Source: Algibacter_G agarivorans (lineage in GTDB: Bacteria > Bacteroidota > Bacteroidia > Flavobacteriales > Flavobacteriaceae). From it: a stretch of DNA of 64,000 nucleotides. A program made the translations under genes and the position numbers. The stretch spans positions 17,492 to 81,491 of the forward strand of contig NZ_BAABJJ010000035.1 in assembly GCF_039543245.1 (NCBI RefSeq), read 5' to 3'. Below are positions 8,290-15,196 of this stretch, in pieces; position 1 is the first letter of the stretch; each line of letters starts with the position of its first letter. The notes under the pieces are model-generated. The model ran no database searches, was not told where the DNA came from, and was given only the letters and a program-made list of their open reading frames with translations.

Positions 8290-11207
8290 ATTAATGCCTG
8301 TTTTAAAATACTAACAGGATGTTCTGCAATGCGTTTGGTGCCATCAAAAACTTGATGACGACAACTGGTGCCAGATGCAGCAACAATTACAGAGGTTTCC
8401 ATATTTCTTATCTTCGGAAACAAAGTGTCTTCTCCTACTTGCATACTCACATCATAATGCTCTTTCTCATAACCAAACGAACCTGCCATACCGCAACATC
8501 CTGAATTAATAATACTAACAGTATAATTTTCAGGCAAGTTCAACATAAAAAAAGTTGGTTCAACGCTACTTAAGGCTTTTTGATGACAATGCCCATGAAT
8601 TTTAATCATGGATGATTGACTGGTAAATTGATTAGGTTTAATGTTCCCTTTTAGCACTTCATTTTTTATAAATTCTTCTATAGTAAACGTGTATTTAGCA
8701 ATTTTTTTAGCGTCATCTTTATTTTCAGCTAAACGTAAATATTCGTCTCTAAAAGATAATATCGCTGAAGGTTCAATGCCAATAAGCGGTAGGTCTTCAG
8801 AAATTATAGAAGTGAAAATTGAAATATTTTTATTGGCAATTATTTTAGCCTCATCAAGAAAACCTTTGGAAAGATGGCTTCTACCACTTTCTTCATGGTC
8901 AATAATGTGTATTTTATATCCCAGTTCGGTTAGCAATTCAAAAGTATCAATACCAATTTGAACATCGTAATAATTAGTAAATTCATCTACAAACAAATAC
9001 AGTTCGCCTTTGTCAAATGATTTATTCTGAAATGTATTATGATTTGTTCTGTACCATTTTCTGAATGTATTGGAAGCTAGTTTTGGGATACTTCTTTTTT
9101 TAGCAACTCCCAATACGTTTTTCGCTAAAGACGTATTTAATAATGTATTTGTTATACTAGGAAATAAGCTGCCTATTTTATTGTATTTTACATTATTTGC
9201 CATCATTTTTGTTCGCAATGACGGTGGGTTTTCTTTTTGATATTGGTGTAAAAATTCGGCTTTAAAACTCGCAACATCTACATTGCTTGGACATTCACTG
9301 GCACAGGCCTTACAACTTAAACACAAATCAAACACGTCTTTTAGCTCAGTATGATTGAATTTGTTTTCTTTATTAGAGTTCGTTAAAAATTCTCGTAAAA
9401 TATTCGCTCTAGCTCGTGTTGTGTCTTTTTCGTTTCGAGTAGCGCGATAACTAGGACACATGGTTCCTCCTGAAAATGGTAATTTTCGACAATCACCAGA
9501 ACCATTACATTTTTCAGTGGCTCGTAAAAGTCCTTTTGAATCTGAAAAATCCATTAGCGTCTCAACTTCAGGTTCTTCTCTATCAATCTCATAGCGTAAC
9601 GATTTATCCATAGGATAAGCATCAACTATTTTACCTCTATTAAACACATTATTGGGATCAAAAGCATGTTTTATCCGCTTTAACAACTCGTAATTTTTTT
9701 CTCCAATCATAAGTGGTAAAAATTCACCACGAACAATGCCATCACCATGTTCCCCGCTAAAGGATCCTTTATATTTTTTAACCAGTTTTGCTGTTTCGGT
9801 AGTAATTTCCCTAAAAAGAGCTACGTCTTTATTTTTCTTTAAATTTAATATTGGTCTTAAATGTATTTCTCCTGCTCCCGCATGCGCATAATAAACAGCC
9901 TTTTGCCCATAACTATCCATCATTTTTGTAAATTCAGAAATGTAATTTGGTAAATCTTTTAAATCTACTGCAGTATCTTCAATACAAGCTACTGCTTTAG
10001 CATCGCCAACAATATTCCCTAATAAACCTAGCCCTGCTTTTCGTAATTCAATAACCTTCTTTATATCTTGACCATATAGTTTTGGAAATGCATAGCCTAA
10101 TTGATGTTGCTTTAAATCTTGAATTAGATTGGTAGCTAATAACTCGGCTTTTTCAGATGACTGATCTCTAATTTCCAACATTAAAACAGCTTCGGGGTCG
10201 CCTTCAATAAAAAATCTGTTTTTAACTTGTTCTCTATTGTTTTTCGTACAGTCTAAAATAGTTTTATCTAATAACTCACAAGAATAGAGATTATGCTTCA
10301 TGGCTATTAAAGTGGCTTCTAAACTTTCTTGAACACTTTTAAAATGAGCGATAACAAACACATCTTCTTTTGGGGGTAATAGGTCTAATTGTAATGTTAT
10401 AGCTGTTGTAAAAGCCAATGTTCCCTCGCTTCCACAAAGTAATTTTGCAACATTGATGTCTTCAGATAGCCCGTTAGGCGAACGCTTATCTAAAAAGGCA
10501 TCAATGGCGTATCCTGTATTTCTTCTATGAATAGATGCTTTTGGGAACGCTTCATGTATTTCAGTTTGAATTTTTGGATTTGACAACTCTTCAAAAAGGG
10601 TCTTGTAAATAGCACCTTCAATACTATTATTTAGCTGCTTTGCTTTAAACGCTTCAACAGAAAGTGAATGAAACATGACTTCAGACCCATCGGACAATAT
10701 CGTTTCGATTTCTAATACTTTATCACGTGTTACCCCGTATTTGATTGATGTAGATCCAGAAGAATTATTGCCAACCATGCCGCCTAGCATGCAGCGATTA
10801 CTAGTTGATGTATTAGGAGAAAAGAACAAGCCAAAAGGTTCTAAAAAATGATTCAATTCATCTCTTATAATACCAGGTTCTACAACGATGGTTTTTTGTT
10901 CTTTATTGAATTCTATAATTTTGGTAAAATGCTTAGATACATCAACAACAATACCTTCTCCAACACATTGGCCGGCTAAAGAGGTTCCGGCTGCTCTCGG
11001 AATAAGCGTTACATTTTGATTATTGGCGAAAATTATTAATTTTTTAATATCGCTCTTGTCTTTTGGATATGCAACAGCCAAAGGTAGCATGCGGTAAACG
11101 GAAGCATCTGTAGCATAAATACTTTTGTGCAAGTCATCAAAAAAAAGGGCGCCATTTAATTGTTCTGAAAGCGCTTTTAGGTCTTTTTTTATTATGGATT
11201 CTGACAT
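8286..11207 (-). CDS. FAD- and Fe-S-binding dehydrogenase (D-2-hydroxyacid dehydrogenase, YdiJ-like)
   Basis: Large flavo-iron-sulfur oxidoreductase that likely oxidises D-lactate or D-2-hydroxyglutarate into the quinone pool or another acceptor. It is 973 aa. The N-terminal FAD-binding domain (PRAAGTSLAGQCVGEG near 70) is followed by an FAD-oxidase C domain. A ferredoxin-like segment with CLSCKACASECP near 630 comes next. The C-terminal part has HCHQK and SGCCGMAGSFG, as in the CCG domains of heterodisulfide reductase-like proteins. Fusion of glycolate-oxidase-like FAD and Fe-S subunits in one chain is typical of YdiJ. The exact substrate is inferred from the family only. Confidence 0.88.
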   Translation of the reverse strand: MSESIIKKDLKALSEQLNGALFFDDLHKSIYATDASVYRMLPLAVAYPKDKSDIKKLIIFANNQNVTLIPRAAGTSLAGQCVGEGIVVDVSKHFTKIIEFNKEQKTIVVEPGIIRDELNHFLEPFGLFFSPNTSTSNRCMLGGMVGNNSSGSTSIKYGVTRDKVLEIETILSDGSEVMFHSLSVEAFKAKQLNNSIEGAIYKTLFEELSNPKIQTEIHEAFPKASIHRRNTGYAIDAFLDKRSPNGLSEDINVAKLLCGSEGTLAFTTAITLQLDLLPPKEDVFVIAHFKSVQESLEATLIAMKHNLYSCELLDKTILDCTKNNREQVKNRFFIEGDPEAVLMLEIRDQSSEKAELLATNLIQDLKQHQLGYAFPKLYGQDIKKVIELRKAGLGLLGNIVGDAKAVACIEDTAVDLKDLPNYISEFTKMMDSYGQKAVYYAHAGAGEIHLRPILNLKKNKDVALFREITTETAKLVKKYKGSFSGEHGDGIVRGEFLPLMIGEKNYELLKRIKHAFDPNNVFNRGKIVDAYPMDKSLRYEIDREEPEVETLMDFSDSKGLLRATEKCNGSGDCRKLPFSGGTMCPSYRATRNEKDTTRARANILREFLTNSNKENKFNHTELKDVFDLCLSCKACASECPSNVDVASFKAEFLHQYQKENPPSLRTKMMANNVKYNKIGSLFPSITNTLLNTSLAKNVLGVAKKRSIPKLASNTFRKWYRTNHNTFQNKSFDKGELYLFVDEFTNYYDVQIGIDTFELLTELGYKIHIIDHEESGRSHLSKGFLDEAKIIANKNISIFTSIISEDLPLIGIEPSAILSFRDEYLRLAENKDDAKKIAKYTFTIEEFIKNEVLKGNIKPNQFTSQSSMIKIHGHCHQKALSSVEPTFFMLNLPENYTVSIINSGCCGMAGSFGYEKEHYDVSMQVGEDTLFPKIRNMETSVIVAASGTSCRHQVFDGTKRIAEHPVSILKQALI

Positions 11208-11308
11208 GAAGTTTTAAGTACCGTTTAATTTGGATTTGACTAAGATATTAAACATGTTTTTAAAATGAATAAATAACTATGTTTAATTAGGTGTTTTTTG
11301 ATGCAAAT

Positions 11309-11347
11309 AAAAAAGCTTCAAAAGTAAAAACTTCTGAAGCTTTTTAT
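11309..11347 (-). terminator. Terminator after tRNA-Ala
   Basis: The inverted repeat AAAGCTTCA/TGAAGCTTT with a U tract on the minus strand lies directly 3' of the tRNA and upstream of the YdiJ-like gene. It isolates the tRNA transcript. Confidence 0.75.
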
Positions 11348-11353
11348 ATACTG

Positions 11354-11427
11354 TGGAGAAGATCGGATTCGAACCGACGACCTCTTGACTGCCAGTCAAG
11401 CGCTCTAGCCAACTGAGCTACATCCCC
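11354..11427 (-). tRNA. tRNA-Ala (anticodon GGC)
   Basis: A 74-nt cloverleaf on the minus strand: 5' GGGGATG acceptor, D arm GCTC/GAGC, anticodon arm CTTGA-CTGGCAG-TCAAG with anticodon GGC, a 5-nt variable loop and T loop TTCGAAT. The G3-U70 pair, the alanine identity element, is present. One T-T mismatch occurs at 6-67 of the acceptor. CCA is not encoded. Confidence 0.95.
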
Positions 11428-11433
11428 AATTTA

Positions 11434-12228
11434 TTATTTTAATCCACTTAATACTAACACAGGAATATTACTGTGAAAATCTTTTTTTAAGATAGTATTC
11501 TTTTCCCATTTTTTAGCAAAAAAACCTCTTTTGCGTCTTACAACACATAGCATATCTGGTTTATGAGATTCAAAATGAAATAGCACCCCCTGAAAAGTGG
11601 TTGCATTTTCTGTTTTAGTAATACTTTTTACAATACCCTTTAATTCATCATTAACATCAAAATCACCTTTGTTATGAAATGGTGTTTTTACTAATAACAA
11701 ATCAATAATAGCATCAAATTGAGTTTTTATTAATTTAAGAGGCTTGAGCACATTGTCTTTTTTAATAATAGCTGATTTAATAGCCATTAAAATATTGGAA
11801 GGCGGTATAAACTTATAATCCTCAGGAATAATTAACACAGGTACATCCATCTGCTTTACAATCTTACCAGATGTTTTACCTAAATACACCTCGTCTTTAA
11901 TAGAGTTTGTTCTAGGTTCAACTAGCATTAAATCTATATCAGCGGCTTTACAGGCTAATTCTAAAGTATCAATCAGTTTTCCTTTTAGTGTTTTTACAAT
12001 AACTTTAACGCCTTTAGTGTCAATTTTAGAAACTAAATCTTCTAAAAAAGCTTTGCTTTCACGCTCAATAATTTCATCAACCCTAACCATTGTTCCTGCT
12101 TTTGTATAAACGTTATACACTTGTACAACAAAGAGATTAGCTCCAAAAGATTCAGCAAAGTCAACAGCATACTGTAAATGACTTACTGCATTTTTAGAAG
12201 ATCCAACGGGTACTAAAATATTCTTCAT
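11434..12228 (-). CDS. Universal stress protein, tandem Usp domains
   Basis: A 264-aa UspA-family protein. The first domain begins MKNILVPVGSSKNAVSHL and ends with the ATP-site-like segment GKTSGKIVKQMDVPVLIIP (about 123-145). The second domain (about 150-264) is divergent and lacks a clear GxxG-9x-GS motif. These proteins are cytoplasmic and induced by stress or growth arrest. The gene is divergent from the GNAT at 12288 and lies directly upstream of tRNA-Ala on the same strand. Confidence 0.88.
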   Translation of the reverse strand: MKNILVPVGSSKNAVSHLQYAVDFAESFGANLFVVQVYNVYTKAGTMVRVDEIIERESKAFLEDLVSKIDTKGVKVIVKTLKGKLIDTLELACKAADIDLMLVEPRTNSIKDEVYLGKTSGKIVKQMDVPVLIIPEDYKFIPPSNILMAIKSAIIKKDNVLKPLKLIKTQFDAIIDLLLVKTPFHNKGDFDVNDELKGIVKSITKTENATTFQGVLFHFESHKPDMLCVVRRKRGFFAKKWEKNTILKKDFHSNIPVLVLSGLK

Positions 12229-12269
12229 ATCTGTAAAGTTTTAAAACTAAATTTACAATAAATTTGAGG

Positions 12270-12277
12270 CAAAAGTA
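12270..12277 (-). promoter_or_regulatory. Candidate -7 box of the universal stress gene
   Basis: On the minus strand this reads TACTTTTG, matching TAnnTTTG, 41 nt before the start codon. The upstream -33 region would lie inside the divergent GNAT gene. Confidence 0.45.
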
Positions 12278-12287
12278 GAATATTTAA

Positions 12288-12788
12288 ATGATTTGTAAAG
12301 CAACATTAGAAGATATTGATAAAATCCTTCAGTTAACAAAAGCTTGCGCTACGCATATGGTTGATATCCATATTTACCAATGGAACGCGTTTTACCCTAA
12401 CAAACAAGCTTTTTTAAAGGATATTGAGCGTTATGAATTGTATGTGTTAAAATTAGAAAATAAATTAATTGGCTGCATTACAATATCAACATTTATAGAT
12501 GAAGAATATATACCTATCACTTGGCTAACACCTAATATTAACACTATTTATATTCATCGTTTAGCAATTCATCCAAACGAACAAAGCAAAGGATATGCAC
12601 AACAACTCATGCAATTTGCTGAAGACTTCGCCAAAAAAAACGAATACACTTCAATAAGGTTAGACACTTTTTATCAGAACCGAAAAAACCAAAAATTTTA
12701 CGAACTTCGTGGCTACAAACGTTTAGGAGACATATTCTTTCCTAAACAAAGTAAACACTCTTTTTATTGTTACGAACTTGTACTGTGA
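12288..12788 (+). CDS. GNAT family N-acetyltransferase
   Basis: A 166-aa acetyl-CoA-dependent acyltransferase of unknown substrate. The acetyl-CoA pyrophosphate loop is visible as IHPNEQSKGYAQQLM (about 103-117), preceded by the beta-4 strand IYIHRLAI and followed by IRLDTFYQNRKNQKFYELRGYK, the usual end of the fold. It overlaps the MATE exporter by 4 nt (GTGA), so the two are translationally coupled. Pairing with an exporter suggests detoxification, but this is inference. Confidence 0.85.
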   Translation: MICKATLEDIDKILQLTKACATHMVDIHIYQWNAFYPNKQAFLKDIERYELYVLKLENKLIGCITISTFIDEEYIPITWLTPNINTIYIHRLAIHPNEQSKGYAQQLMQFAEDFAKKNEYTSIRLDTFYQNRKNQKFYELRGYKRLGDIFFPKQSKHSFYCYELVL

Positions 12789-14119
12789 ACATAAATATCA
12801 GCTTAAAACATATAAACAAACTCGCTATTCCAGCCTTAATTTCTGGAGTGTCCGAACCTATTTTGTCATTAACCGATGCGGCAATAGTCGGCAATATTCA
12901 ATACAACGCCACCGAATCTTTGGCAGCTGTTGGCATAGTTACCACGTTCTTGTCGATGTTAATTTGGGTTTTGGGTCAAACAAGGAGTGCCATTTCATCA
13001 ATCGTATCGCAATACGTTGGTGCTAATCAATTAGAAAAAATTAAAAATCTTCCAGCACAAGCAATTTTTATTATTACATCTTTAAGTATTCTTATTATTG
13101 TTAGCACTTACCCATTTGCTAAAAATATTTTCAAACTTTATAATGCTTCAGATTTAATTTTAGACTACAGTATCGTTTATTATAAGATACGTGTTCTGGG
13201 TTTTCCTTTTACTTTATTTACTATAGCGGTTTTTGGGGCATTTCGGGGTTTGCAAAACACTTATTATCCTATGATTATTGCCATTATTGGAAGCATAGCT
13301 AATATCGTTCTAGATATTATCTTAGTATACGGCATCGATGGTTATATAGCACCTATGAATATTGAAGGTGCTGCTTATGCCAGTGTTATTGCTCAAGTTT
13401 TAATGGCCATTTTTTCGGCCTATTTTCTGCTTAAAAAAACGACCATTCCTCTAAAATTCACTTTTCCTTTTAATAAAGAAATCAAACGCTTTATTTTAAT
13501 GATTCTCAACCTTTTTATAAGAACCATCGCGTTAAACGTTACGCTATATTATGCTAGTGCGTTTGCCACGAGTTATGGTGCAGCTTATATAGCAGCTTAT
13601 ACTATTGCAATAAACTTATGGTTTCTCGGTGCTTTTATCGTTGATGGCTATGCTAGTGCAGGTAATATTCTATCTGGAAAACTTTTTGGAGCAAAAGCTT
13701 TTGGTACGTTAATTACCCTTAGCAATAAATTAATAAAATACGGACTAATAATCGGTGTTGTTCTAGGTCTTATTGGTGCATTGTTTTATTATCCTATAGG
13801 ACGAATTTTCACTAAAGAACCCGAAGTTTTAAAAGCATTTTATAATATTTTTTGGATTGTTCTTGTCATGCAACCCCTATGTACATTGGCATTTATTTTT
13901 GATGGCATTTTTAAAGGCCTTGGCAAAATGAAATATTTACGTAATGTACTTTTGTTTTCAACATTTTTAATATTCATACCCATATTATTTTGGTTGGATC
14001 ATTTAGGCTATAAATTACATGCTATATTTATTGCCATTACCGTCTGGATTATAGCGAGAGGTATCCCTTTAATAATAAAATTTAGAAAAATATTTATGCC
14101 GCTTTCACAAAATAATTAA
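12785..14119 (+). CDS. MATE family efflux transporter
   Basis: A 444-aa inner-membrane multidrug/toxin antiporter of the NorM/DinF type with about 12 membrane segments. The start is taken as the GTG at 12785, overlapping the upstream stop; it yields MNINISLKHINKLAIPALISG, where the family normally begins. The upstream TTG at 12767 would add an implausible Cys-containing leader. SGVSEPILSLTDAAIVG (about 18-34) is the conserved first-helix region. Substrate unknown. Confidence 0.9.
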   Translation: MNINISLKHINKLAIPALISGVSEPILSLTDAAIVGNIQYNATESLAAVGIVTTFLSMLIWVLGQTRSAISSIVSQYVGANQLEKIKNLPAQAIFIITSLSILIIVSTYPFAKNIFKLYNASDLILDYSIVYYKIRVLGFPFTLFTIAVFGAFRGLQNTYYPMIIAIIGSIANIVLDIILVYGIDGYIAPMNIEGAAYASVIAQVLMAIFSAYFLLKKTTIPLKFTFPFNKEIKRFILMILNLFIRTIALNVTLYYASAFATSYGAAYIAAYTIAINLWFLGAFIVDGYASAGNILSGKLFGAKAFGTLITLSNKLIKYGLIIGVVLGLIGALFYYPIGRIFTKEPEVLKAFYNIFWIVLVMQPLCTLAFIFDGIFKGLGKMKYLRNVLLFSTFLIFIPILFWLDHLGYKLHAIFIAITVWIIARGIPLIIKFRKIFMPLSQNN

Positions 14120-14157
14120 CTTTGACCGATAATCGGCAATAAGCAAAAATTAATTAA

Positions 14158-14334
14158 ATGAATTTATTTGTAGCTTTTCTAAATCAGGTAGATATTGAAG
14201 AAAAAATACAAAGCGCCCCAGATAAAGGTTACGAAATTGGTGTATTTATTGGCTCAATGCTACCATTTGTGGTTCTTGTATTATTAGCTTATTTTATTTA
14301 CCGATACAACAAAAACAGAATTAATAAAGAATAA
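14158..14334 (+). CDS. Small single-pass membrane protein, 58 aa, unrecognised
   Basis: Read directly from the sequence: an ATG ORF of 58 codons. A soluble acidic N-terminal part (FLNQVDIEEKIQSAPDKGYE) precedes one transmembrane helix (about 28-48) and a basic tail RYNKNRINKE, giving an N-out/C-in prediction. It ends 1 nt before the next small ORF, which overlaps queD, so the three form a translationally coupled string. No family is recognised. A function in queuosine synthesis cannot be claimed. Confidence 0.6.
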   Translation: MNLFVAFLNQVDIEEKIQSAPDKGYEIGVFIGSMLPFVVLVLLAYFIYRYNKNRINKE

Positions 14335-14335
14335 T

Positions 14336-14434
14336 ATGGATATCATGTCATTTATGAGCGGAAACGGATTGTTTCTCGTTTTAGCTCTGGTTTTAATAAT
14401 CGTTTACGCAGTAAACCGCAGAAAAAGAAAATAA
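14336..14434 (+). CDS. Micro membrane protein, 32 aa, unrecognised
   Basis: An ATG ORF of 32 codons: a short polar start, one hydrophobic helix (about 11-26, GLFLVLALVLIIVYAV) and a strongly basic end NRRKRK. Its TAA overlaps the ATG of queD (TAATG), indicating translational coupling. The size and the positive-inside tail suggest a membrane-anchored micropeptide. No homologue is recognised. Confidence 0.5.
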   Translation: MDIMSFMSGNGLFLVLALVLIIVYAVNRRKRK

Positions 14435-14889
14435 TGGGCAATAACATTCGCATCACAAAACAATTCTCTTTTGAAACTGGTCATGCCCTTTACGGCTACG
14501 ACGGAAAATGTAAAAACGTGCACGGCCACAGCTACAAACTATCGGTTACAGTTATTGGGAAACCTATTTCAGATAGCACCAATGTTAAGTTTGGAATGGT
14601 TATAGATTTTGGCGACCTTAAAAAAATCGTGAAAGAAGAAATTGTAAATGTCTTTGATCACGCCACGGTTTTCAACAAAAACACGCCACATATAGAACTT
14701 GCCAAAGAGCTCCAGGATCGTGGACATAATGTGCTTCTAGTAGACTATCAGCCTACCAGCGAAATGATGGTTATAGACTTCTCCAAAAAGATAAAAGCAC
14801 GCCTACCAAAGCATATTCATCTACACTCCCTAAAACTTCAAGAAACCGACAGTTCGTTTGCAGAATGGTTTGATTACGATAATAATTAG
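14434..14889 (+). CDS. queD: 6-pyruvoyl-tetrahydropterin synthase / 6-carboxytetrahydropterin synthase family
   Basis: Zinc enzyme that, as QueD, makes 6-carboxy-5,6,7,8-tetrahydropterin from dihydroneopterin triphosphate for queuosine (7-deazaguanine) synthesis. It is 151 aa. Zinc ligands are H17, H30 and H32 (FETGHALY, NVHGHSY), the catalytic Cys is C26, the Asp-His pair is D75-H76 in NVFDHATVF and the substrate-binding Glu is in KLQETDSS. No other que genes are in the window, so a pterin role other than queuosine is possible. The stop codon coincides with the left edge of a dispersed repeat. Confidence 0.88.
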   Translation: MGNNIRITKQFSFETGHALYGYDGKCKNVHGHSYKLSVTVIGKPISDSTNVKFGMVIDFGDLKKIVKEEIVNVFDHATVFNKNTPHIELAKELQDRGHNVLLVDYQPTSEMMVIDFSKKIKARLPKHIHLHSLKLQETDSSFAEWFDYDNN

Positions 14890-15034
14890 GGCGTTACCCA
14901 AACGGGTCGGGCTTTCCGCTATATCTTTTAAAACGTCATAGAGGGGTGAGCGACGTTACTATCTGTTTATTATTTGCTTGAAGCTAATATAGTGCTAACT
15001 AATTTTAAAAGGATGCCGCTGCAATCCCTAACGC
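14889..15034. repeat. Structured dispersed repeat, copy 1
   Basis: A 146-nt element beginning GGGCGTTA at the queD stop and ending CCCTAACGC. It contains GCTTTCCGCTATATCTTTT, an inner hairpin AACGTC/GACGTT, and AAAAGGATGCCGCTGCAATC near the end. A second copy lies at 61135-61284 with the same block order. The terminal stems GCGTTA/TAACGC here and GCAAT/ATTGC there differ on both arms together. Confidence 0.8.
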
Positions 15035-15056
15035 GAAACAAACCGTAACCATTCAT

Positions 15057-15148
15057 ATTTTGTCATTTCGACAATTGGAGAAATCTCATAATCAATGCGG
15101 TATAAATTATGCGATGTCTCAATCGTGCCTCATTTCGACATGACAAAA
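15057..15148. repeat. Composite inverted repeat of the GTCATTTCGAC type
   Basis: The ends are inverted copies: TTTGTCATTTCGAC on the left and TCGACATGACAAA on the right, with GGAGAAATCTCATAA inside. This style of short intergenic repeat is common in flavobacterial genomes. Together with the preceding element it fills the gap between queD and leuS. Confidence 0.65.
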
Positions 15149-15196
15149 AAATTATGTTATTCAGCACATACAAGTTCAGCGTTATGCGCTGTAGTG

